A stretch of DNA of 54,593 bases from Gallionella sp. (GTDB lineage: Bacteria; Pseudomonadota; Gammaproteobacteria; Burkholderiales; Gallionellaceae), in NCBI GenBank assembly GCA_030645955.1, contig JAUSMR010000080.1, positions 1 through 54,593 on the forward strand. The letters are read 5' to 3'. The position numbers and the translations under genes are program-made. The notes under the pieces were generated by a model, which saw only the letters and a program-made list of their open reading frames with translations, ran no database searches and was not told the DNA's origin. Position 1 is the stretch's first letter. The number at the start of each line of letters is the position of its first letter. Shown here in pieces: positions 7,286 to 15,190 of the stretch.

Positions 7286-7738
7286 TCAAGCCTTCTTGGC
7301 CCACAGAACGCACCAGCCCTCGGGGCTGATCTTGCCCTCAACCACTTTGCAGGTATTCGACTCAGCGATGAAATTCACGCATTTGCTGCACTTCTGCTCG
7401 CCCTTCGGATGAGTCTGGTACTTCACACTTGCCTGTGACACTTTCTTGGCCGTCGCCGGCGGTGCGGCAGAAGTCGCGCTGTGGGCCGGAGAACTGAAAA
7501 ATTCGGGCACCAACAGACTGCAACCCACCGCCAGCGCCCCGCGCAGCACTTCCCTGCGGGAGAGGATTTCTTCTTTCATCAGGCACTCTTCTTTGGGTGA
7601 TGCCTTCTCGATCTTGCCCGCCGACTCGATACGCTTATCGGCAATCACATCCAGGTGATCGTCGGTGAGCTTGCGCCACCCTGCTTTCACCTTGCCCTTG
7701 CACTGCTTCCAGTTGTCTTCAACGTTATCCCAGTTCAT
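7286..7738 (-). CDS. CsbD-like head joined in frame to HiPIP-like ferredoxin
   Basis: One open frame of 150 codons starts at ATG after AAAAGGAGC. Residues 1-45 (MNWDNVEDNWKQCKGKVKAGW...) are the first two thirds of a CsbD stress protein. From internal Met54 (position 7579) the frame encodes a 97-residue high-potential iron-sulfur protein: a twin-arginine-like signal SRREVLRGALAVG, then four cysteines spaced C-x2-C-x9-C-x12-C, ending GWCVLWAKKA. HiPIPs carry electrons in the periplasm. Translated from the CsbD start, the Tat signal would be internal. A weak AAGAAG site before Met54 allows separate translation. It is either a recent deletion fusion or two coupled products. Confidence 0.75.
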   Translation of the reverse strand: MNWDNVEDNWKQCKGKVKAGWRKLTDDHLDVIADKRIESAGKIEKASPKEECLMKEEILSRREVLRGALAVGCSLLVPEFFSSPAHSATSAAPPATAKKVSQASVKYQTHPKGEQKCSKCVNFIAESNTCKVVEGKISPEGWCVLWAKKA

Positions 7739-7904
7739 ATCAAGCTCCTTTTGTTCAGAATACGACTGGCGGAATTGCCAATCGAACATCCTCATTCGCA
7801 GTCGTCCTCTCGCCACTTGTGCACCTCGCGCAGCGACAGGCTTGCCTGATTTCATGGGAACGCCGGATGGACGTGCAAGGCTAGTCACGTACTCAGGCTT
7901 AGTC

Positions 7905-7920
7905 TGTGCGGTGCCACACA
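7905..7920 (-). promoter_or_regulatory. Palindromic site TGTGTGGCACCGCACA
   Basis: Read on the minus strand and followed by GACTAAG, it lies 166 bases upstream of the CsbD-type start at 7738. It closely resembles the site at 4000 (both contain GGCACCGCACAGAC). It is part of a cluster of three sites between this gene and the divergent hydrolase gene. Confidence 0.5.
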
Positions 7921-8007
7921 AATGGCGACGTTCGATGATGACCTTGGCGCGCGTGTCAGGCCGGACTCAGCATGGCGAACAGGATGGCAGCGCATGACGC
8001 GCGTCGC

Positions 8008-8023
8008 TGTGCACCGGCGCACA
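8008..8023 (+). promoter_or_regulatory. Palindromic site TGTGCACCGGCGCACA
   Basis: A 16-bp site with perfect TGTGC/GCACA arms, 146 bases before the hydrolase start. It has the same spacing and arms as the other members of the family. The gap 7739-8169 holds no gene apart from these sites. Confidence 0.45.
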
Positions 8024-8043
8024 CAGTAAGGCCGCTGAGACTA

Positions 8044-8059
8044 TGTGCGTTACCAAACA
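8044..8059 (+). promoter_or_regulatory. Half-degenerate palindromic site
   Basis: TGTGCGTTACCAAACA followed by GAC. The left arm and trailing GAC fit the recurrent motif; the right arm is degenerate. It lies 36 bases (start to start) after the site at 8008, about three and a half helical turns, and 110 bases before the hydrolase start. Confidence 0.4.
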
Positions 8060-8169
8060 GACTAGAGGCTGCTTCCGGTGCACCGTGCATGCTGGGTTGT
8101 AGCGTTTCAGCGCTTCCTCCAGCGGATGGCAGCGGCTCGCCAGCCCTATCATTTTTCGAGGTGACAACA

Positions 8170-8991
8170 ATGAGCACGATTACGACGCAAGACGGCACGG
8201 AAATCTACTACAAGGACTGGGGCTCGGGACAACCCGTCGTCTTCAGTCATGGCTGGCCGCTCAGCGCCGATGCCTGGGAGAGCCAGATGGTCTTTCTGGC
8301 GTCCAACGGCTGTCGCTGCATCGCCCATGACAGGCGCGGTCACGGCCGGTCGAGCCAGCCCTGGAACGGCAATGACATGGACACCTACGCCGACGACCTG
8401 TCAGCACTGATCGAAATACTCAACCTGCGTGGCGCCACACTGGTAGGCCACTCGACCGGCGGCGGAGAGGTCGCCCGTTACATAGGGCGCCACGGCACCA
8501 GTCGCGTCGCCAGGGCCGTGCTGATTGGCGCAGTGACGCCGCTGATGCTCAAGACGGACGCCAATCCCCACGGTCTGCCGATCAAAGCGTTCGACGACAT
8601 CCGCGCCGGCGTCGCCGCCGACCGTTCGCAGTTCTTCAAGGACCTCACCACGCCGTTCTACGGCGCCAACAGGTCTGGCGCGAAGGTCAGCCAGGGCGTC
8701 CGCGACGCGTTCTGGTTGCAGGGCATGCAGGGCGGTCTCAAGGGCGAGCTCGACTGCATCAAGGCGTTTTCCGAGACGGACTTCACCGACGACCTCAGGA
8801 AGTTCGACGTGCCAACCCTGATCATCCACGGTGACGACGACCAGATCGTGCCGATCGACACTACGGCTCGCGCCTCGGCCAGACTCGTCAAGAACGCGAC
8901 CCTGAAGGTCTACGCGGGCGCACCCCACGGACTCGCGGACACACACAAAGACCGGCTCAATGCCGACCTGCTCAACTTTCTCATGACATAA
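8170..8991 (+). CDS. Alpha/beta hydrolase, non-heme chloroperoxidase type
   Basis: A 273-residue cytoplasmic protein with no signal peptide, starting at ATG after GAGGTG; the frame is open upstream but without a ribosome site. The family motifs are [11 protein letters not shown] (oxyanion region), nucleophile elbow GHSTGGG with Ser95, acid HGDDDQIVP and base GAPHGL. Length and motifs match bacterial cofactor-free haloperoxidases/arylesterases, which hydrolyse aryl esters and can form peracids. The natural substrate cannot be told. Base composition is markedly more GC-rich than the small genes before it, and two palindromic sites precede it, so transfer with its own control region is possible. 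Confidence 0.9.
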   Translation: MSTITTQDGTEIYYKDWGSGQPVVFSHGWPLSADAWESQMVFLASNGCRCIAHDRRGHGRSSQPWNGNDMDTYADDLSALIEILNLRGATLVGHSTGGGEVARYIGRHGTSRVARAVLIGAVTPLMLKTDANPHGLPIKAFDDIRAGVAADRSQFFKDLTTPFYGANRSGAKVSQGVRDAFWLQGMQGGLKGELDCIKAFSETDFTDDLRKFDVPTLIIHGDDDQIVPIDTTARASARLVKNATLKVYAGAPHGLADTHKDRLNADLLNFLMT

Positions 8992-9047
8992 GGTATGAAT
9001 ACCGTACAGCCTGGCCGAAACAGAACAGCGCACCGAGGAGTCTAGAC

Positions 9048-9662
9048 ATGTCTGTTACGCCTCCGCTTGAGCAACACTACGCTCCAAGGGATTTTCGTGA
9101 CCGGATTGCTTATGCTTTCGTCACGTTTATGCGGTTCTTTGCTGACGCTTTTTTTGGTCAGCGGTATGACCATCGCGCGGTTGTGCTGGAAACGGTTGCC
9201 GCCGTGCCGGGCATGGTTGGCGGTACCCTGCAACATTTGCGTGCTCTGCGCCGAATGAAAAGCGATCACGGCTGGATTCGCATACTTCTGGATGAGGCCG
9301 AGAATGAACGCATGCACTTGATGACCTTCATTCATATTACGCAGCCCTCGCGGCTTGAGCGCCTGCTGGTTCTAGTTGTTCAAGTCATCTTCTATAATTT
9401 CTTCTTTCTGCTTTACGTGATTTCGCCAAAGTCCGCGCATCGTGTCGTGGGTTACCTGGAGGAAGAAGCGATCTACAGCTACACCGAGTATCTGGCCCGC
9501 GTGGACAACGGCACCTATGCCAACGTCCCGTCGCCCAAGATCGCTCTCGATTACTGGAAGCTCGCGCCCGATGCACGGTTGCGCGACGTCATCATTGCGG
9601 TCCGCGCAGATGAGGTCCGTCACCGCGACATCAATCACCAATTTGCCGACGAGCTGGCTTGA
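9048..9662 (+). CDS. aox: Alternative oxidase (ubiquinol oxidase, di-iron)
   Basis: A 204-residue protein with all di-iron ligands of the alternative oxidase family: Glu48 in LET, Glu87 and His90 in NERMH, Glu139 in LEEEA, and Glu189 and His192 in ADEVRH. Hydrophobic stretch 105-125 is the membrane-associating helix. The enzyme oxidises ubiquinol and reduces oxygen to water without pumping protons. It is shorter than plant enzymes, as usual for bacterial forms, and lacks the plant regulatory N-terminus. It lies 56 bases after the hydrolase gene in the same direction and is followed by a broken cytochrome gene. AOX is patchy among bacteria, which fits transfer. Confidence 0.93.
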   Translation: MSVTPPLEQHYAPRDFRDRIAYAFVTFMRFFADAFFGQRYDHRAVVLETVAAVPGMVGGTLQHLRALRRMKSDHGWIRILLDEAENERMHLMTFIHITQPSRLERLLVLVVQVIFYNFFFLLYVISPKSAHRVVGYLEEEAIYSYTEYLARVDNGTYANVPSPKIALDYWKLAPDARLRDVIIAVRADEVRHRDINHQFADELA

Positions 9663-9714
9663 TGGTTCAAACGCCACGAGAAACACGGCACCATCAATTA
9701 AGAAGGAGTTCACC

Positions 9715-10071
9715 ATGTCAATTCGCTCGCGAATCGGCTGCTGCATGACCGTCACGGCGATTGCCTGTCTCGCGCTGACCGCTGCGGCCGCCGAGGATGA
9801 TTTCCCCACGCTGAACAAACGCCTGCAAGCGGAAAAGCCGAAGTTTGCGTAGCGCCAACAGGCTTTGCTCACAGAGCGCTACGACCTCGCTGACCGACCG
9901 GCCAAATCCACGGCCATGTCGCGCGGCAAGCCGGTGCAAGGCGGCGTGCGCGTCAAGTTGCCCGACGGCATGAACTGGAAGAAACTCGCCGCCCTGTCGC
10001 CGGAGGAACTCAGGGAAAAGCAGCTGTGGCCGGCAGGATTTCTTCCGTTGCCCATTCCAATTGTTATTTAA
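9715..10071 (+). pseudogene. Broken cytochrome-family gene, N-terminal remnant
   Basis: ATG after AAGGAG opens a frame with a signal peptide (ACLALTAAAA) and the sequence FPTLNKRLQAEKPKFA, then an in-frame TAG at 9850-9852. The frame resumes at once (RQQALLTERYDLADRPAK, GVRVKLPDGMNWKKLAALS, LWPAGFLPLP) and ends at 10069-10071. It resembles the start of large periplasmic cytochrome proteins annotated as cytochrome B6 of roughly 450-500 residues. The heme-binding part is absent. TAG probably replaced a glutamate or glutamine codon. The identity rests on memory of the family; the pseudogene status is clear. Confidence 0.6.
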
Positions 10072-10084
10072 AACATCAACAACC

Positions 10085-10134
10085 ATGGGTGCGTTCCACG
10101 CACCAACGATGATGGTGTGTGGAACGCACCCTGC
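10085..10134. repeat. REP-like hairpin pair, degenerate head
   Basis: Hairpin GGTGCGTTCCACGCACC is followed by its inverted partner GGTGTGTGGAACGCACC. It is the same class as 26787-26838 and 50064-50114, but the GTAG head has decayed to GCAG on the right end. Confidence 0.65.
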
Positions 10135-10194
10135 AAAATTGCACTTATAATTTAGCAATGGACTCAGATGCCATTTGAGCAAGGGAAGTCCATG

Positions 10195-10236
10195 TCAATT
10201 AATTCAAAGGCCGTCTTGCGACGGCCCTTAATTGAC
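10195..10236 (-). terminator. Hairpin terminator after ice-binding gene
   Basis: The core stem GGCCGTC/GACGGCC with a TTGC loop is extended by TCAATTAA/TTAATTGA flanks. Read on the minus strand it is followed by a T-rich run and lies 26 bases after the stop of the gene at 10262. The symmetry also allows function on the plus strand. Confidence 0.65.
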
Positions 10237-10261
10237 TGCTTTACTTTCTATATTGCATGAA

Positions 10262-11083
10262 TCACGGCTGTGTAACCGTAGTAGCATCAAGAGTGACCGC
10301 AGTCTGCGCCAGCACCCTGCCGTTGATGGATGAGGCATTCCCAAATGCAACCGCTGTCTGACCCAGTATAATTCCCTTAAAATTTGCGGTTGATCCAACG
10401 GTTACAGCGCCGGCGACCTGCCAGAAAACGTTCTGGGGCAGTGCGGTACCACCCAAGACCACATTCGTTGCGGCAGCCTGAGCAAGAGTTCCCGTAGTCT
10501 TGAAGACCCATACATCTGTTGCGTTGCCACTGAGAGTGACATCTGTATTTATTAGTATATCGACACCACAGGTGTAGACACCAGGGGCAATGGTCAACCC
10601 GCTCAGATCTCCGACTCCGGGACAAGCAGTAACGAGTCCACCCCCTGCTGTGGCCATCCCTGCAGCGGCGGTGTATGCGGTTCCCATATCGAGTGAGGCA
10701 GTGTTCACCTCAGTCGGAGTAGGGAGTGCATAGTCGTATGCGTAGACCTTTCCGCTTACTTGAGTTGAGGTTGAATATGGACTTGCTGCGGGCAGGTTCA
10801 GCGCAAATCCGGTGATAGCGGTCGAGGTGACGCCTGGGCCGGTTGCGATATTTCCCGTAATCACAGATGGATTTGCATCAGTGTGGATTCCCGTGTTTGC
10901 CAAAATCGCATAATTGCCAGCCGTTCCAAGATTCACGCAGCTCGCTCCCGTGCAGACTGTCCCTGGTTGGGTTATGGTTGTACTGGGGACTCCATCGCCA
11001 CCACCACATCCGGCCACAATAGCGGCCATCAGTATGGTCGTGGACCACATCAGCGGCTTTGAAATACTATTCAATTTGTTCAT
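10262..11083 (-). CDS. Ice-binding-like (DUF3494) lipoprotein
   Basis: A 273-residue protein starting at ATG after GGAGAAGC; a longer frame upstream lacks a site. A lipoprotein signal ends VAGC (Cys about residue 24) followed by GGGDG. Residues 45-273 match the DUF3494 ice-binding fold: NLGTAGNYAILANTGIHT, ITGNIATGPG, LTIAPGVYT, DVWVFKTTGTL, VFWQVAGAVTVGSTANFKGIIL, and a final SINGRVLAQTAVTLDATTV. Many members bind ice or adhere to surfaces; the fold is a beta-helix. Lipidation would hold it at the cell surface or periplasm. A terminator follows. Actual ice binding is not shown by sequence alone. Confidence 0.88.
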   Translation of the reverse strand: MNKLNSISKPLMWSTTILMAAIVAGCGGGDGVPSTTITQPGTVCTGASCVNLGTAGNYAILANTGIHTDANPSVITGNIATGPGVTSTAITGFALNLPAASPYSTSTQVSGKVYAYDYALPTPTEVNTASLDMGTAYTAAAGMATAGGGLVTACPGVGDLSGLTIAPGVYTCGVDILINTDVTLSGNATDVWVFKTTGTLAQAAATNVVLGGTALPQNVFWQVAGAVTVGSTANFKGIILGQTAVAFGNASSINGRVLAQTAVTLDATTVTQP

Positions 11084-11297
11084 TTGCTTCTCCAATCTCT
11101 GATCCAGAAAACATCGGTACAATCGACCGACACCTTGCTGGTAGTTCATCATGGTGTGCTACGTCACTAACCGCTGATGACATGCTTAGCGGCTATGCGA
11201 GCCCCAGTTTGGTCTTTTCCAATTCAAAATTGCATCAACCGGAACCAAGGCACTTGTCACACCTGTTTGCACTATCTCACTCCCGTGCAAAATAATC

Positions 11298-11313
11298 CGT
11301 GCGTTAGCGCACA
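11298..11313. promoter_or_regulatory. Palindromic site CGTGCGTTAGCGCACA
   Basis: A 16-bp palindrome of the recurrent family, in the gap between the ice-binding gene (start 11083, minus) and the tRNA gene. It is 215 bases from the former. Which transcript it serves, if any, is unclear. The gap 11084-11425 contains nothing else recognisable. Confidence 0.4.
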
Positions 11314-11425
11314 TAAATTTTTTGGAGTAGGCTATCTGCCGCAGTGAATCGCGCTGCAGGGTTCCGGGAACGGCCGGTTTGCCACTTCACAAACAGCAAG
11401 TTTCTGTTTAGCATTTCGCTGCTGG

Positions 11426-11501
<76 letters not shown>

Positions 11502-11603
11502 AGCAAATACTCCACTCTCAGGTTACTTCAAAAATAATATTGCGCTCATGAACTTAACCTCTGCGGGAAATATGCTGCAAAAATTGTTTTGCTACCTGGC
11601 TCC

Positions 11604-12968
11604 TCATTGGCTGGCATTGGTGAGAGGCAGGTTTGTGCCGGTGATGTCAATCATCATGGAGCGGCTCATCACGAAGCGACCGGCGGCGTCCTTGACCGCT
11701 GTGGCGTTCAACAGCACGGATAGTCTGGTACCATCCTTGCGCGCAATTTCGAGCTGGAGATCACGCAGCCAGCCGCATTCCTTGAAGCGTGTGTAGCTTT
11801 CCAGGAAGGTTTTGCCGCTCGCGGGCGTGAGCAGCTCAGTGAACATCATCTTGCCCACGACCTCTTCGCGTGTGCGGCCAAGCAACTTGAGTCCGGTGTC
11901 GTTGATCTGAACGAACATGCTGTCCGGATCGAGCGAGTGGCAACTGCAGGGGGCGTTGTGGTAGAGGTCCGCGAGCTGATCGGAGTATTTCTTGAGCTCG
12001 CTCCCGGCCTGTGTGCATGCGCCAAGCTTGCTGGCGAGATTGGCGTTGGCCGATTCGAGTATCGCGGTTTGCCTCTCGAACTGCATCGTGCGATTGGCCA
12101 CCAGCTCTTCGAGTCGCCGGCGATGCACTTGCAGCTCTGCTTCGACCTTCTTGTCCTCGGTGATATCGACCAGAACGCCCTGCAGGAACAACGGCTCGCC
12201 CGATGCGTGGCGTACCAGGCTCGCCTCGTTCAAGAACCAGAGCACCTTGCCGGCACGGGTAAGCACGCGGTATTCGCAGCGCAGTGGCTCACCGCTCTCA
12301 TAGCCGCGCGCGATCTCCGCACGCACGTGCGTTCGGTCTTCCGGGTGAACCTGCTTGAGCAATCCTTCCGGATCGGCCAGCCATTCCTCGGGGGAAAAAC
12401 CGAGCTGGCGGATCTGCGGGCTGATATACAGCAGCGTACCCGGCGCATCCAGCGCGGTGGTGTAGGTGATTGCGGGAATCTGCTCCACCAGAAAACGGAA
12501 CTTTGCTTCGGCCTCGACCAGATTTTCTTCCACCTGTTTTTTTTCAATCAGCGTCCGCCGCTCGCGCAGCACACGCTGGATGACCGAGGGCAGCAGTTCC
12601 AGATACTGGCGGTTCACATCCTTGACCAGGTAGTCCTGCGCGCCGCGCTTCATCGCCTCGACCGCGACCGATGCGTTGTCGGCGCCGGTCAGCATCATCA
12701 CCGGCACCGGGATCTCGCCCAGATCGTTTCTCAGCTCGGCCAGAAACTCCAGACCATTCAGGTCAGGCAAGTGGTAGTCGAGCAAAACGCAGTCCGGCTT
12801 TTGCGCATGGGCGAGCCGCAGACCCTCCCGGCCGGTTTCTGCTTCGGACAGCACGAATTCGTAGTCCGGATCCCGCGCCAGCGCGCGGCGGCAGGCCATG
12901 CGGTCCACCAGATCGTCCTCGACGATGAGCACACGGATCTGTGGTTTGGTCATTGGGGGCTTGGTCAC
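11604..12968 (-). CDS. Response regulator with two PAS domains, no output
   Basis: Start taken as the GTG at 12968, overlapping the previous stop; an ATG at 12953 is the alternative. About 454 residues: a receiver domain (residues 5-125; phospho-acceptor in CVLLDYHLPDLNG, lysine in YLVKD), a linker, a PAS/PAC domain (about 155-275, ending VLVDITEDKK), a coiled linker, and a second PAS (about 325-445, ending MMIDIT). It then stops with no kinase, GGDEF or DNA-binding domain. The receiver is almost identical to that of the kinase at 13439. It may be a truncated kinase or a signal-binding adaptor. Confidence 0.85.
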   Translation of the reverse strand: MTKPPMTKPQIRVLIVEDDLVDRMACRRALARDPDYEFVLSEAETGREGLRLAHAQKPDCVLLDYHLPDLNGLEFLAELRNDLGEIPVPVMMLTGADNASVAVEAMKRGAQDYLVKDVNRQYLELLPSVIQRVLRERRTLIEKKQVEENLVEAEAKFRFLVEQIPAITYTTALDAPGTLLYISPQIRQLGFSPEEWLADPEGLLKQVHPEDRTHVRAEIARGYESGEPLRCEYRVLTRAGKVLWFLNEASLVRHASGEPLFLQGVLVDITEDKKVEAELQVHRRRLEELVANRTMQFERQTAILESANANLASKLGACTQAGSELKKYSDQLADLYHNAPCSCHSLDPDSMFVQINDTGLKLLGRTREEVVGKMMFTELLTPASGKTFLESYTRFKECGWLRDLQLEIARKDGTRLSVLLNATAVKDAAGRFVMSRSMMIDITGTNLPLTNASQ

Positions 12969-13381
12969 TGCGGCATCTCGCTGATAGTCCAATAGGCGTC
13001 GATGGTGCGCATGACTTCGACGAATTGCCGGTAATCCACCGGCTTGGCCATATAGCCAGCCACCCCCAGGTCGAAGCTGTTTACTTTGTCCTGTTGTTCC
13101 TCGGACGTGGTCAGCACGACCACCGGGATACGCTTAAGCAGGGCGTCGTGCTTCGCCACCTGCAGAAACTCGATGCCATTCATGATCGGCATGTTCAGGT
13201 CGAGCAGGATAATGCACGGCTTCGCGCTTTCAGGGTCGCGCAGGTATTTCAAGGCGTCCTCGCCATTTTCCAGATTTACCACCGGGTTGGTGACGCGGAT
13301 CTCTTTCAGGGCGCGCTTGACCGTCATGACATCCACTTGATCGTCTTCCACCAGGAGGATAGGTGTGTTGGTGATTTTCAT
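12965..13381 (-). CDS. Single-domain response regulator, Rcp1-like
   Basis: A 138-residue stand-alone receiver: acidic pair in VEDDQVD, phospho-acceptor in IILLDLNMPIMNG, switch threonine in VVLTTSEEQQD and lysine in YMAKPVDYR. The insertion-rich pattern is that of CheY-like regulators paired with phytochrome-type kinases (Rcp1 family). It would relay phosphate rather than bind DNA. It overlaps the downstream receiver-PAS gene by four bases and follows the hybrid kinase gene by 57 bases. A deleted second copy lies at 15187-15288. Confidence 0.9.
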   Translation of the reverse strand: MKITNTPILLVEDDQVDVMTVKRALKEIRVTNPVVNLENGEDALKYLRDPESAKPCIILLDLNMPIMNGIEFLQVAKHDALLKRIPVVVLTTSEEQQDKVNSFDLGVAGYMAKPVDYRQFVEVMRTIDAYWTISEMPQ

Positions 13382-13438
13382 GCTTTATTTTCCTTATGTT
13401 GGCGTTAAAAAATACTGGAGCAATTAGCCCTCAATTCC

Positions 13439-15190
13439 TTATGAATTATTCATGCTGACTAATCTGTTTTTTCGAAATTCCAGTGCCTCGTCGATCACAC
13501 ACATGAATTCATTGAGTTCGAAGGGCTTGCAGATATAGTGGAAAAACCCTGCTTCCATCCCTGCCAAAACATTATGGGGCATGGCATTGGCACTCAGGGC
13601 AACGACAGGAATATGCGCCGTTAGCGGATCTTTTTGTAGTATCTCCATCGCTTCAATACCGTTGATATCAGGCAAGGTGATATCCATCAGAATCACATCT
13701 GGAAGATGGGTGCGTGCCAGTTCGATACCGAGTTTGCCGTTATCCGCGATCAGCAAGCGCATATCGGGACGATCCTCCTCAATGAGCTCCTTGACCAGTA
13801 ACAAATTGGCCGGGTTGTCTTCAAAATAAAGCAGTGTGTGCTGCTGCATGCCGGCATAAATTTTCGGGGTCATCTCTTGAGATTTGCATCCTCTTGCTGC
13901 AAGTTGTGACCCACTAACCGGGAACAGTTCGAACCAGAATACGCTGCCCGCCCCGACGGTGCTTTCCACGCCGATGGTGCCGCCCATCAGTTCGACCAGT
14001 TGCTTGGTGACCACCAGGCCGATGCCCGTCCCTTCCTCGCTGCCTGCCTCCTGTCCGAGACGGTTGAACGACTGAAATAACTGCACCAGCTTTTCCGGGG
14101 GCAATCCCGCACCGCTGTCTTTGATGCTGATGCGTATGCGGTCCGGACTCGCGGTGCATTTCACCTCGACCGTTCCATGTTCGCGGTTGTATTTGATCGC
14201 ATTGGAAAGCAGGTTGATCAGAACCTGCTTTACCCGGGTTCGATCGGCATTGGCAAACCAGGTGTGGTCAAATGGGATGAAGTTTATCTGAATGCCGTGT
14301 TGTTGCGCCTGCGGTTCGATCATGGCTTGACATTCGAGGATGACATCAATCAGCGATACAGGTTCTCGCGACAGCGAAAGCTTGCCGGACTCGATCAACG
14401 CGAGATCGAGGATTTCGTTGATCAGTTCCAGCAGATACCATCCTCCATGGAGAATCTCTTTGAGCCTTGCCATCTGGGTGGGCGTTGGCGCAGGAGAGCC
14501 GGCTTCTATCAACTGGGCAAATCCAAGAATGGCATTGAGCGGGGTGCGCAATTCATGGCTCATGCTGGAAATAAAATTCGATTTCGCAAGATTGGCTTTT
14601 TCTGCTGCAGCCTTGGCGTGTGTCAGTTCTGCCTGAACACGCTTGCGTTCAGCAACATCCTGGCGCAGTTGTTTATTCGCCTCCGCAAGTTCATCGGTGC
14701 GCTTTGCCACCAGCTCCTCAAGACGCCAGCGGTGTTGCCACAGTTCGGCTTCCACCTGTTTTTTTTCAATCAGCGTCCGCCGCTCGCGCAGCACACGCTG
14801 GATGACCGAGGGCAGCAGTTCCAGATATTGGCGGTTCACATCCTTGACCAGGTAGTCCTGCGCGCCGCGCTTCATGGCTTCGACCGCGACCGAAGCGTTG
14901 TCGGCACCGGTCAGCATCATGACCGGCACCGGGATCTCGCCCAGATCGTTTCTCAGCTCGGCCAGAAACTCCAGACCATTCAGGTCAGGCAAGTGGTAGT
15001 CGAGCAAAACGCAGTCCGGCTTTTGCGCATGGGCGAGCTGCAGCCCCTCATGGCCGGTTTCGGCTTCGAACAGCACGAATTCGTAGTCCGGATCCTGCGC
15101 CAGCGCGCGGCGGCAGGCCATGCGGTCCACCAGGTCGTCCTCGACGATGAGTACGCGGATCTGTGGTTTGGTCATTGGGGGCCTGGTCAT
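13439..15190 (-). CDS. Receiver-kinase-receiver hybrid histidine kinase
   Basis: About 583 residues, starting at the ATG at 15190 (equivalent to the GTG of the paralogue). Domain order: receiver (5-125, CVLLDYHLPDLNG), coiled coil (140-205), HisKA with SHELRTPLNAILGF (about 212-280), HATPase (VLINLLSNAIKY, DSGAGLPPE, GTGIGLVVTKQLVELMGG), and a C-terminal receiver (YFEDNPAN, ILMDITLPDING, ICKPFE). There is no transmembrane segment, so it acts in the cytoplasm, presumably taking phosphate on its N-terminal receiver from the kinase at 15285. The first 140 codons duplicate those at 12540-12968. Confidence 0.92.
   Translation of the reverse strand: MTRPPMTKPQIRVLIVEDDLVDRMACRRALAQDPDYEFVLFEAETGHEGLQLAHAQKPDCVLLDYHLPDLNGLEFLAELRNDLGEIPVPVMMLTGADNASVAVEAMKRGAQDYLVKDVNRQYLELLPSVIQRVLRERRTLIEKKQVEAELWQHRWRLEELVAKRTDELAEANKQLRQDVAERKRVQAELTHAKAAAEKANLAKSNFISSMSHELRTPLNAILGFAQLIEAGSPAPTPTQMARLKEILHGGWYLLELINEILDLALIESGKLSLSREPVSLIDVILECQAMIEPQAQQHGIQINFIPFDHTWFANADRTRVKQVLINLLSNAIKYNREHGTVEVKCTASPDRIRISIKDSGAGLPPEKLVQLFQSFNRLGQEAGSEEGTGIGLVVTKQLVELMGGTIGVESTVGAGSVFWFELFPVSGSQLAARGCKSQEMTPKIYAGMQQHTLLYFEDNPANLLLVKELIEEDRPDMRLLIADNGKLGIELARTHLPDVILMDITLPDINGIEAMEILQKDPLTAHIPVVALSANAMPHNVLAGMEAGFFHYICKPFELNEFMCVIDEALEFRKNRLVSMNNS

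Noticed and set aside
8401..9033. 210-codon minus-strand open frame
   Set aside because: Antisense to the alpha/beta hydrolase, whose catalytic triad is complete on the plus strand.
11937..12995. 352-codon plus-strand open frame, and its twin at 14177-15247
   Set aside because: Both are antisense to receiver/PAS/kinase domains; their similarity to each other only reflects the duplication of the sense genes.
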